Shown here: positions 27,313 through 35,458 of the stretch, in pieces
Layout of the letters: every line of letters begins with the position of its first letter
How positions within the stretch are numbered: position 1 is the stretch's first letter
NCBI RefSeq assembly: GCF_001625565.1
Contig: NZ_AUXS01000015.1
Span: 310,001-374,000 of the forward strand
Reading direction: 5' to 3'
Origin: Pseudoalteromonas luteoviolacea NCIMB 1944
GTDB taxonomy: Bacteria > Pseudomonadota > Gammaproteobacteria > Enterobacterales > Alteromonadaceae
DNA: 64,000 nucleotides
The notes under the pieces: generated by a model
Seen by the model: only the letters and a program-made list of their open reading frames with translations
The model's database searches: none
Told to the model about the DNA's origin: nothing
Program-made: the position numbers and the translations under genes

Positions 27313-27349
27313 TGTAATTTGTGTTTTACAAAAGTTAACTCACTTTACA
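27313..27349 (-). promoter_or_regulatory. Tandem TyrR boxes before the tyrP-like gene
   Basis: TGTAAT-N6-TTTACA at 27313-27330 differs by one base from the TyrR consensus TGTAAA-N6-TTTACA. A weaker box at 27332-27349 reads TGTAAA-N6-TAACTT on the minus strand. A strong/weak pair with nearly this spacing is the arrangement known for TyrR-controlled genes. Confidence 0.7.
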
Positions 27350-27419
27350 TCAGTGATGTTAACTTGTTGATTTTATGTATGGTAAATAATGAGCTGGCAG
27401 GCTGAATTTTATCCAGAAA

Positions 27420-27448
27420 CAAAAAAGCCAGCTTGTGCTGGCTTTTTA
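27420..27448. terminator. Terminator of putA (bidirectional)
   Basis: GCCAGC and GCTGGC (27427-27432 / 27437-27442) flanked by A6 and T5 form a stem that ends putA on the minus strand. Confidence 0.85.
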
Positions 27449-27470
27449 AAGAGGTTACTGAATGCCAAAG

Positions 27471-30400
27471 TTAGGCATCGTCTTCAACCAATGTCATCAG
27501 TGATGTGTTACCACCTGATGCGGTAGTGTCGATACTGATGGTTTTTTCAGTAACGAGACGTCCTAGTAGCGTGTCGTAGTACTCTGCACTGATCACAGGC
27601 AAGATGGCACCACTGCGGGCTGCAAGTTGGGTGCTGACATAGCCTTTGCGCTCACAACCATTGCCAACGACTGCGCCAGCTAGGTGCTCATGGGCCAGGA
27701 TTGCTGGTAGCTGGTTTAGCTTAGCAACCTGAAGTACGCCCTCAGCAATGCCACTGCTTAGTAGCTTGTCTCTAAACGCGATCGCTTCTTCATGGAATAA
27801 GTCAGAAACGACAGTGATAACAGTGTTACCTGATGCTAATGCAGTGATCACAGAAAGCACCCAGAAGTTGAAAGAGGTGTCTTTATCTGCATAACAAACC
27901 ACACAGCCGCGCGATTCGTAGCGTAATGTATTTGATTCACCTGTTGGGCCTGGTAATTCAATTACGGTATCTAGACGCTTTTCAACACGGATAAGCTGCT
28001 CACGCGCATCAGCCAGTGTCTTATTCAAATCATCGGCAAGGTTATCTAAGATCTCAACGTTAGCAAGTTTAGCCAGTAGCTGACGCACCGCTGATACACG
28101 GTTGTTCAGTGGCATTGCACGCCAAGCCTTCTCATCACGTTTTGATAGCGACATCATGCGTGATACTTGCTCTTGCGCACCTTGGTAAGCCGTGATCTCT
28201 TCGTTATCTATTTTAAGGTTAGTCGCCTGAATGTTTTGCTCTGCTTGGTTTTCTTTTACCAAACGGGCAATGTAGTTTGGACCACCTGCTTTTGGACCAG
28301 TACCAGAAAGGCCACGACCACCAAATGGTTGTACTCCAACTACAGCACCAATCATATTGCGGTTTACGTAGATGTTACCCGCACGAGATAGCTTAGCGAG
28401 GTATTGTGCACGCTCTTCGATACGTGTATGGATACCCATTGTAAGACCAAAGCCTGTGCTGTTTACTTGATCGATCACATTATCGATATCACTGCCCTTA
28501 AAGCGGATCACGTGAACACATGGACCGAATACTTCTTTTTTCAGCACTGAAAGGTCACTGATCTCATATAAGCGTGGTGCAAAGAAGAAGTGACCGTTAT
28601 CACCCATATCAGGTAGTGAACACTCATAATGTAGTGTTGCATTACCTTTTAGGTATTCAACGTGTTCATTTAGTGCATTCAAGGCCTTCTGGTCAATCAC
28701 TGGACCCACATCAGTAGACAGATGTGCAGGATCGCCAATGTGCAATTCTTGCATTGCGCCTTTGATCATGTTGATCACTTTGTCTGCGATCTCTTCTTGT
28801 ACAAAGAGTACACGAAGTGCAGAACAGCGCTGGCCAGCGCTTTGGAAACCTGAAGAGATAACGTCATCAACAACCTGCTCAGGCAGTGCCGTTGAGTCAA
28901 CGATCATACAGTTTTGACCACCTGTCTCTGCGATCAGCGGCACTTGAACGCCACCGCGCTCAGCCAATGTTTGTGAAATACGTGTGCCCGTTTCAGTAGA
29001 GCCAGTGAACATCACCGTTTGGACACGTGTATCAGGCACGATATGCTTACCAACTTCACTACCGCGAGCGATAACAGGCTGTACGATACCTTTTGGTAAA
29101 CCGACTTCTTCCATTAGCTCAATGGTACGAAGCGCAACTAGTGATGTTTGCTCTGCAGGTTTTGCGATAACTGTATTACCAGTAACGATAGCTGCAGCAA
29201 CCTGTCCAAGGAAGATTGCCAGTGGGAAGTTCCAAGGGCTGATACATAAGATCACACCGCGTGGGCTAAAGCGCTCATCCAGTGCAAGTTCTTCTGCTTT
29301 TGCTGCGTAGTAGCGGCAAAAATCAACGGCTTCGCGTACTTCATCGATGCCATCTTGGGTGATTTTACCCGCTTCTTTGATACACATCGCGATAAGTTCA
29401 TCACGATGACGCTCAAGTGCATCACCTGTGCGTCGCAGAATTTCTGCACGTTCGCTTACTGGCGTCTGTGACCAAGTTGCAAAAGCGGCTTCTGCGCTAG
29501 CAACAAGCTGTTGCATTTCTTGTGCATCTTGGTGGCGGATAGAGCCAACAACTTCGCTGTGGTTTGCTGGGTTCAATACTGCTTCGTGACCTTCAGGCAC
29601 ATCCGCTGCAGTGATCAGGTTATCATCAACCCACTTTTGTAAGTTGTCACGCATTGGCGTGATGTGATTGATGTTGGTTAAATCTAACCCTTTAGAGTTA
29701 TTACGCTCTTCGCCGTATAGGTCGATAGGCAATGTGATCTGCATGTTGCGCTTGTGTTTAACTCGTTGGATCTTTTCTACTGGATCTTCAAGTAATGATT
29801 CAACAGGTATTGATTCATCAACAATTGCATTTACGAATGACGAGTTAGCGCCATTTTCAAGGAGACGACGAACAAGGTAAGCAAGTAGGTCTTCGTGCTG
29901 ACCAACAGGTGCGTAAACACGACACTGTACTTTGTCTTCTGTTACTACTTGGTTGTACAGTGAGTCACCCATGCCGTGTAGACACTGGAACTCGAAGTTA
30001 TTGAATTCACCATTGGCAAGTTCAAGGATAGTTGCAGCAGAGTATGCGTTATGCGTTGCAAACTGAGGGAAAATCACTTCACGTGCGTTCATGAGTTTGA
30101 TAGCACATGCTTTATAAGAGACGTCAGTCGTTGCTTTACGGGTGAAAACAGGGAAGTCTTCAAGACCATCAGTTTGCGTCAGTTTAACTTCAGTATCCCA
30201 GTAAGCACCTTTTACAAGACGAACCATCATCTTGCGACCAACGCGACGACATAACGCCTCTAACCAATCGATAACCCAAATAGCGCGTTTTTGGTATGCT
30301 TGCACTGCAAGGCCAAAGCCGTTCCAATTACCCAGTGCGTCATCTGAGAACACCGCTTTGATGATATCTAAAGAGATATCCAAACGATCAGCTTCTTCGG

Positions 30401-31274
30401 CATCCACAGTGAAGTTGATGTCATACTGTTTTGCTGCAAGTGCTAATTCTTTAAGTTTAGGCACAAGCTCTTCAATAACACGATCACGGTGCGTAAATTC
30501 ATAACGTGGGTGGATAGCTGATAGTTTTACAGAGATACCTGGGCTCTTAATTGGACCACGACCGTTTGCCGCTTTACCAATGACATGAATAGCAGTCATA
30601 TAGCTGTTGAAGTAACGCTCTGCATCAGCCATAGTACGTGCGCCTTCACCTAGCATATCGTATGAGTATGCGTAGCCTGTGGCTTCTTTTTCTTTTGCGC
30701 GTTCAAGTGCGGCTTCAATCGTGGTGCCCATAACAAATTGTTGGCCCATGATCTTCATTGCATACTGCACTGATTTACGAATAGCTGGTTCACCAATACG
30801 ACCCATGGTGCGCTTTAGTAAACCAAATTGTTCTTCTTTATTTTTGTCCGCGTAGTTAACCATTTTACCAGTTAACAATAGGCCCCAACTTGATGCATTT
30901 ACAAATAGTGAATCGCTATTGCCTAAGTGTGCGCTCCAGTCCCCTTTGCTCAACTTATCGCGAATTAACATATCTTGTGTTTGTGCATCAGGCACACGTA
31001 AAAGTGCTTCTGCTAAACACATCAGTACAACACCTTCTTCAGAAGATAGAGAGTACTCTTCTAGTAGTGCGTCTACACCGCCTTGACCGTGCTGGTCTTT
31101 ACGGATATTTAATACCATCTGACGAGCACGTTCCCATGCGCGAGTACGGGCAGAAACACCGACCTCTGCCAATGGTAAAATGTGATCGATAACAGTTTCT
31201 TCATCAATGCGGTAGAAGTCACGGATCTTTTGACGGATCGGACACTGGGTTGTTAAGTCGCCTTGAAATAGCAT
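27471..31274 (-). CDS. putA: Bifunctional proline dehydrogenase / glutamate-semialdehyde dehydrogenase PutA
   Basis: PutA oxidises proline to glutamate in two steps at the inner membrane. The 1267-residue protein begins directly with the PutA arm and proline-dehydrogenase barrel (flavin site near residues 250-470, including RLVKGAYWD). The aldehyde-dehydrogenase domain follows (about 570-1020), with catalytic Glu in AETGGQN and catalytic Cys in SAGQRCSALRVL. A C-terminal ALDH-like domain that seals the substrate tunnel completes it. The N-terminal ribbon-helix-helix DNA-binding domain of enterobacterial PutA is missing, so this form is not autoregulatory. The divergent Lrp-type gene is the probable regulator. 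GAGGG precedes the ATG. Confidence 0.97.
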   Translation of the reverse strand: MLFQGDLTTQCPIRQKIRDFYRIDEETVIDHILPLAEVGVSARTRAWERARQMVLNIRKDQHGQGGVDALLEEYSLSSEEGVVLMCLAEALLRVPDAQTQDMLIRDKLSKGDWSAHLGNSDSLFVNASSWGLLLTGKMVNYADKNKEEQFGLLKRTMGRIGEPAIRKSVQYAMKIMGQQFVMGTTIEAALERAKEKEATGYAYSYDMLGEGARTMADAERYFNSYMTAIHVIGKAANGRGPIKSPGISVKLSAIHPRYEFTHRDRVIEELVPKLKELALAAKQYDINFTVDAEEADRLDISLDIIKAVFSDDALGNWNGFGLAVQAYQKRAIWVIDWLEALCRRVGRKMMVRLVKGAYWDTEVKLTQTDGLEDFPVFTRKATTDVSYKACAIKLMNAREVIFPQFATHNAYSAATILELANGEFNNFEFQCLHGMGDSLYNQVVTEDKVQCRVYAPVGQHEDLLAYLVRRLLENGANSSFVNAIVDESIPVESLLEDPVEKIQRVKHKRNMQITLPIDLYGEERNNSKGLDLTNINHITPMRDNLQKWVDDNLITAADVPEGHEAVLNPANHSEVVGSIRHQDAQEMQQLVASAEAAFATWSQTPVSERAEILRRTGDALERHRDELIAMCIKEAGKITQDGIDEVREAVDFCRYYAAKAEELALDERFSPRGVILCISPWNFPLAIFLGQVAAAIVTGNTVIAKPAEQTSLVALRTIELMEEVGLPKGIVQPVIARGSEVGKHIVPDTRVQTVMFTGSTETGTRISQTLAERGGVQVPLIAETGGQNCMIVDSTALPEQVVDDVISSGFQSAGQRCSALRVLFVQEEIADKVINMIKGAMQELHIGDPAHLSTDVGPVIDQKALNALNEHVEYLKGNATLHYECSLPDMGDNGHFFFAPRLYEISDLSVLKKEVFGPCVHVIRFKGSDIDNVIDQVNSTGFGLTMGIHTRIEERAQYLAKLSRAGNIYVNRNMIGAVVGVQPFGGRGLSGTGPKAGGPNYIARLVKENQAEQNIQATNLKIDNEEITAYQGAQEQVSRMMSLSKRDEKAWRAMPLNNRVSAVRQLLAKLANVEILDNLADDLNKTLADAREQLIRVEKRLDTVIELPGPTGESNTLRYESRGCVVCYADKDTSFNFWVLSVITALASGNTVITVVSDLFHEEAIAFRDKLLSSGIAEGVLQVAKLNQLPAILAHEHLAGAVVGNGCERKGYVSTQLAARSGAILPVISAEYYDTLLGRLVTEKTISIDTTASGGNTSLMTLVEDDA

Positions 31275-31344
31275 AGGTTAAACCCTCTATTGAAAACCTA
31301 AATACTACAGAAAGCAGAGCCAAGGGCTGCGATTGCTTTCTTGC

Positions 31345-31362
31345 CTCATTATATAGAATGAG
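31345..31362. promoter_or_regulatory. Inverted repeat in the putA / lrp-like intergenic region
   Basis: CTCATT-N6-AATGAG is a perfect 6+6 inverted repeat 71 bp upstream of putA, a possible binding site for the divergent Lrp-type regulator. The remaining 275-bp intergenic region shows no clear promoter to me. Confidence 0.4.
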
Positions 31363-31549
31363 CGCTGCGTAATTTTGTGGTGGTTAAATTTTAGCCCCTT
31401 TGCTAGCAGAAACAAACTTCATGTAAAAAGGGACATCCATAATAATTTCCGAGCATTGTATAGAAAGTGCAGCAGAATGTGCTGTCTTATTTTTATGAAT
31501 TACGGTAAATTCGTGTTTTATTAGACCTTATCTCAGCATTTTATACTGT

Positions 31550-32038
31550 ATGACGACTTCAATAAAAACCCGCGTTTTAGATCGTATCGACCAAGCCATT
31601 TTGGATGAATTGCAAAAAAATGGCCGAATTTCAAATGTTAACCTAGCAAAAGCGGTTAATTTAAGCCCCAGTCCTTGCCTTGATCGCGTAAAAAAATTGG
31701 AATCTGAAGGGTATATTGAGGGATATACTGCGAGACTAAATGCACAAAAGCTTGGACAACAGCTCGTTGCACATGTCGAAATTACATTGAAAAGCTCGAC
31801 CGAGTCAGTATTTGAAACATTCAAGCAGCATGTTGTAGAAATACCTCATGTTGTGGCATGCGATATGGTGGCTGGTGGGTTTGATTATTTATTGAAAATC
31901 CGAGTGTCGGATATGCGACAGTATCGAGAAGTGCTTGGACAAATTGTGGAAATTCCAGGTGTTGGTACAAATCACACTTATATGGTGATAGAACACGTTA
32001 AGGAAGATAGTGGCGTCACAATATTACCAAAAGGTTAA
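31550..32038 (+). CDS. Lrp/AsnC-family regulator, probable PutR
   Basis: The 162-residue protein has an N-terminal winged helix-turn-helix (about 10-60: LDRIDQAILDELQKNGRISNVNLA, then LSPSPCLDRVKKLE) and a RAM ligand domain (about 70-150) ending VIEHVKED. It is close to Lrp itself in pattern, but the position divergent from putA matches the PutR activators of proline catabolism, which respond to proline. AGCATTTTATACTG precedes the start, with no strong ribosome-binding site. Identity as PutR rests on the neighbourhood. Confidence 0.85.
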   Translation: MTTSIKTRVLDRIDQAILDELQKNGRISNVNLAKAVNLSPSPCLDRVKKLESEGYIEGYTARLNAQKLGQQLVAHVEITLKSSTESVFETFKQHVVEIPHVVACDMVAGGFDYLLKIRVSDMRQYREVLGQIVEIPGVGTNHTYMVIEHVKEDSGVTILPKG

Positions 32039-32250
32039 TTCTAATCTTTTAAATCGGCTTGGTTTAGCTAGGGGGCGCTCTGAAGTTGGGTTCTAAAAAA
32101 TTTAGTGATAGAAGGCTGATTTATTTTTTTATACTTGCTTTAAGTTACTAATATAATGAAAAAATACTAACTATTTTAAATCTTTAGGATCACGTTTTTT
32201 TGGAAAAATATATTACATGACATTACAAATAGGCCCTATTTATCGCTTTC

Positions 32251-32264
32251 TTAATTTAGATCAA
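32251..32264 (+). promoter_or_regulatory. Putative FNR/ANR box of the hcnABC operon
   Basis: TTAAT-TTAG-ATCAA matches TTGAT-N4-ATCAA with one substitution. It is about 90 bp before hcnA, leaving room for an FNR-type activated promoter (site near -41). The rest of the 315-bp region is AT-rich and shows no other signal I can name. Confidence 0.55.
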
Positions 32265-32353
32265 CAAATATTTAACTGTTGTAAAAAATAGGTTTTTATT
32301 GGCAGTTTTTTACCCTAGGCTGAATTGACATTTGGCAATGCAAGGTAAAAAAG

Positions 32354-32680
32354 ATGACATCAGCGACGCGTACAAAGGATATTACGCCCTTAGACTCAAT
32401 TACATTTAAAGTTTTCATAGATGAGCAGCCAATAACTGCGTGTGAAGGTGAAACTGTCTTATCGGTGTTACAAGCCGCGGATATGAAGCGTATTTGTGAG
32501 AATGATCGCAAAGTGGTATCAGGAGCATATTGTGCTATGGGAGTGTGCCACTGCTGCCATATTAAGGTTAACAAGCGCTACAAACAGAGAGCTTGTCAAA
32601 CACTTGTCGAACCAAATATGCAAGTCGAGACATTGAGCAATCGCTTTAAAGATAAGGGGTTAAACCATGGAAAAGCCTAA
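32354..32680 (+). CDS. hcnA: Hydrogen cyanide synthase subunit HcnA-like, [2Fe-2S] protein
   Basis: The 108-residue protein is a ferredoxin-like [2Fe-2S] subunit. The cluster ligands are in YCAMGVCHCC (about residues 56-65) and the later RACQTLV. The segments GETVLSVLQAA, GAYCAMGVCHCC and VETLSNR fit HcnA of cyanogenic pseudomonads closely, as far as I can judge from memory of the family, and the length is right. HcnABC oxidises glycine to HCN and CO2 at the membrane. It overlaps hcnB by 14 bp. Related small subunits occur in opine and D-hydroxyproline dehydrogenases, which is the main alternative. Confidence 0.8.
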   Translation: MTSATRTKDITPLDSITFKVFIDEQPITACEGETVLSVLQAADMKRICENDRKVVSGAYCAMGVCHCCHIKVNKRYKQRACQTLVEPNMQVETLSNRFKDKGLNHGKA

Positions 32681-34070
32681 CCCTGTTGTCATTGTTGGTG
32701 GCGGACCATCCGGTACTGCCGCGGCAGCTCTGCTCGGAAAATATCGGATCCCATCAATCATAATTGATGAAGCGCCTAAGATTGGTGGCGTAATATATCG
32801 AGGGCCATTGCGTAACACAGCCACTTTGCCCCACTTAGATGATAATTTGCAGCGTGCGATGAGTGCGCTGCGTCGACGTTACGAAAATTATAAGTCATTC
32901 ATCGAATTAAAATTACAAACTCGGGTTTTAGGACCGGAGGGACAGCAATCATTATTGTTAAATGAAAGTGGTGGACTGACAACACAAAAGTACGATGAAC
33001 TCATTTTAGCGACGGGGTGCCATGAGCGCAGTGTTCCTTTTCCTGGCTGGCAGTTACCAGGGGTTATGCTACTTGGAGGTGTTCAATTACAGATTAAAAG
33101 TGGGCTGGTAAAACCGGGCACAAAAATGGTGTTAGTAGGTACTGGACCACTGTTGCCACTTGTTGCTTGTCAATTACACAAAGCCGGTGTCAATGTCATT
33201 GGTGTATACGAAGCAAGTGCATTTAATAAACTGGCTAAAGAAGCCGTCGCTTTGTTGAACAAGCCAAAACTAACGCTGAGTGGCCTCAGTATGATGAGTT
33301 ATCTAAAAAAACATCAAATACCTTTTCACTATGGCTATGGCGTCGTCAATGCACAGGGAGATGAGCACTTAGAACGTGTCACAGTTGCTCCTTATGATCA
33401 ATATTGGCGAGCAGACCTTAGCCAGGCAAAATCAATAGATGTTGATGCTATTGGCGTTGGTTATGGGTTTGTTGCACGTACTCAGCTTGCTATGTTGTTG
33501 GGACTAGAACATACATATACGAAAGTAAGCGGCTACATTCCTACGCTTAGCAGTGAGTTCGAAAGCAACCAAAAAAAGACGTATGTTGTAGGAGATAGTA
33601 CGGGGTTGCTGGGCGCTGATGCAGCAATTTGTGAAGGCCAAATTGCGGCATTGAACATCGTAAAGCAGCGGGGCGTATTAAGTGCTACTGAGGCGAAAAA
33701 TGAACAACAAAAAATCGCGCGTAAACATGCCCGGATAAAGCGTTTTAGATTTGGCTTTGATCGTTTTAGTGAGCGTCAATCTGGTTTGCTTGAGTTAGCG
33801 CAAGATGACACTGTGGTCTGCCGCTGCGAGCAAGCGACAAAGAGGCAACTTAAGCAAGCGATTTCAGAGGGCGTAAAAGATCTGACAACGCTGAAAATGC
33901 GCACTCGAATAGGCATGGGTGATTGCCAAGGCAAAACATGTAGCAGCTTTGCCCTTGATTTACTACACCAAGCGGGTCATGACAAAGATACCGGCGTGAT
34001 AAAGCCACGCTTTCCGCTCGACCCTATCCCTTTTACTTTTATGGAAGAATCATTAAATGAACAAGTATGA
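32667..34070 (+). CDS. hcnB: Hydrogen cyanide synthase subunit HcnB-like
   Basis: The 467-residue flavoprotein has an N-terminal FAD motif (VIVGGGPSGTAAA), the conserved block ATGCHERSVPFPGWQLPG (about 112-129) and a second nucleotide-binding motif (VLVGTGPLLPL). A C-terminal Cys-rich [2Fe-2S] domain (CRCEQAT at about 385, then GMGDCQGKTCS) completes it. These blocks and the C-terminal DPIPF match HcnB. It would pass electrons from the HcnC glycine oxidase to the respiratory chain. Start ATG lies inside hcnA, and the end overlaps hcnC by 14 bp, so the three are translationally coupled. Confidence 0.82.
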   Translation: MEKPNPVVIVGGGPSGTAAAALLGKYRIPSIIIDEAPKIGGVIYRGPLRNTATLPHLDDNLQRAMSALRRRYENYKSFIELKLQTRVLGPEGQQSLLLNESGGLTTQKYDELILATGCHERSVPFPGWQLPGVMLLGGVQLQIKSGLVKPGTKMVLVGTGPLLPLVACQLHKAGVNVIGVYEASAFNKLAKEAVALLNKPKLTLSGLSMMSYLKKHQIPFHYGYGVVNAQGDEHLERVTVAPYDQYWRADLSQAKSIDVDAIGVGYGFVARTQLAMLLGLEHTYTKVSGYIPTLSSEFESNQKKTYVVGDSTGLLGADAAICEGQIAALNIVKQRGVLSATEAKNEQQKIARKHARIKRFRFGFDRFSERQSGLLELAQDDTVVCRCEQATKRQLKQAISEGVKDLTTLKMRTRIGMGDCQGKTCSSFALDLLHQAGHDKDTGVIKPRFPLDPIPFTFMEESLNEQV

Positions 34071-35274
34071 TGTCATTATTGCAGGTGGTGGAGCTGTTGG
34101 GGCTGCATGTGCTTATTTTTTGAGTCGTGATACGAATTTAAAAATAGCCTTAGTTGATATAAAAAAAGCAGGTAATGCGTCGCGCGCTTCGGCCGGTGGT
34201 TTGTGGGCTATTGGTGAGTCAGTTGGATTAGGGTGCGGTGTTATATTTTTTAAGACGTTATCTAAATTACACAGTGAAGCGCAGGGAGAGGAGATCCCAA
34301 CTATGCGCCCACACCAATTACCGGACTGCTTTTTTGAATTTGCACTCAAATCCAATGCTATGTATCCCGAGTTATATGAAGAGTTACGCAATAAACACAA
34401 TGTTGATTTTAAGTTTGAGCGTACGGGCCTTAAATTTATTATGTATAACCGTGAAGATGAGCTGTACGCCGATCAAATCGTCAGTGGTATTCCTCACTTA
34501 CGCGATCAGATCCGTTGGCTTGATGCGAAGCAACTTAAAGAAGAAGAGCCTTTTGTGACTCCCGACGCCATTGGTGCAATTGACTTCGTTTGCGATCACC
34601 AAGTAAATCCTTATCGTTTAGTTGAGTCGTATACTGAAGCCGCCAGACAAAATGGTGTAGAGCTTTTTTTAAATACTGAAATTCAACAGGTGCTCAGAGA
34701 AGGCAAGCGTGTCGTCGGTATTCAGACTGCTTCAGGTGAACTGCATTGCGACACCTTGGTAAATGCAACAGGTGCTTGGGCAAATTCGCTATTTAAACAA
34801 GCGACAGGGCGTGATATGCCAGTTTATCCCGTCAAAGGGCAAATCGTATTATCTGAACGCATGCCTAAAATCATGAATGGCTGTATCAGTACCAGTGATT
34901 GTTATATTGCGCAAAAAGATAATGGAGAGATACTCATAGGCTCCTCTACTGAGGAAAAGGGCTTTGATACCACTAATAGCTTGGACAAAATACAGGAGTT
35001 GTCGAGAGGGGCGATGAAGTGCTTACCCATTTTAAACGAGTCAAATATCAAACGTTGTTGGGCTGGCCTTAGACCGGGTACGCCGGATGAGTTGCCAATC
35101 TTAGGTAAGGTGCCGGGAGTAGAGGGGTATCTCAACGCTTGTGGTCACTTCAGAACCGGTATTTTAACTTCTGCGATTACTGGTAAATTGATCACAGAGT
35201 TAGTCACTGAGCAACCGACTTCCATCGATTTGACCCCTTTTAGTGTCGCCCGCTTTTTTGACAATCCAGCCTAA
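34057..35274 (+). CDS. hcnC: Hydrogen cyanide synthase subunit HcnC-like (FAD-dependent glycine oxidase)
   Basis: The 405-residue protein is a DAO-type FAD oxidoreductase. The N-terminal FAD motif is VIIAGGGAVGAACAY. The conserved ASAGGLWAIGESVGLGCGV (about 46-64), the CDHQVNP block, and the C-terminal NACGHFRTGILTSAITG are the best markers and agree with HcnC. In the known system HcnC forms the catalytic part that removes electrons from glycine. No transporter or cyanide-resistance gene follows. A perfect hairpin lies 22 bp after the stop. Confidence 0.82.
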   Translation: MNKYDVIIAGGGAVGAACAYFLSRDTNLKIALVDIKKAGNASRASAGGLWAIGESVGLGCGVIFFKTLSKLHSEAQGEEIPTMRPHQLPDCFFEFALKSNAMYPELYEELRNKHNVDFKFERTGLKFIMYNREDELYADQIVSGIPHLRDQIRWLDAKQLKEEEPFVTPDAIGAIDFVCDHQVNPYRLVESYTEAARQNGVELFLNTEIQQVLREGKRVVGIQTASGELHCDTLVNATGAWANSLFKQATGRDMPVYPVKGQIVLSERMPKIMNGCISTSDCYIAQKDNGEILIGSSTEEKGFDTTNSLDKIQELSRGAMKCLPILNESNIKRCWAGLRPGTPDELPILGKVPGVEGYLNACGHFRTGILTSAITGKLITELVTEQPTSIDLTPFSVARFFDNPA

Positions 35275-35296
35275 TTCATCGCATCTCAAATACAGT

Positions 35297-35322
35297 TGGC
35301 TCGCAGTGGATACTGCGAGCCA
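35297..35322 (+). terminator. Strong hairpin ending the hcn operon
   Basis: TGGCTCGCAGT and ACTGCGAGCCA form a perfect 11-bp stem with a GGAT loop, 22 bp after hcnC. The tail (TATATTCACC) is not a T run, so it may act as a transcript 3'-end stabiliser or weak terminator. Confidence 0.65.
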
Positions 35323-35458
35323 TATATTCACCAATTTACATTATGTGACAATTATTATGCTCTTATTGATGGGTATTTTTGTGCTTTTTGTCGCATCAAC
35401 CTGACTTTATGAGTGAAATTGTTATCATGTAACAGTCAAATATATATACGAGATAATA

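Noticed and set aside
32354..35274. Operon as D-hydroxyproline or opine dehydrogenase because putA is near
   Set aside because: The subunits have the HcnA/B/C-specific blocks and sizes; proximity to putA alone is weak. Kept as the alternative in the entries.
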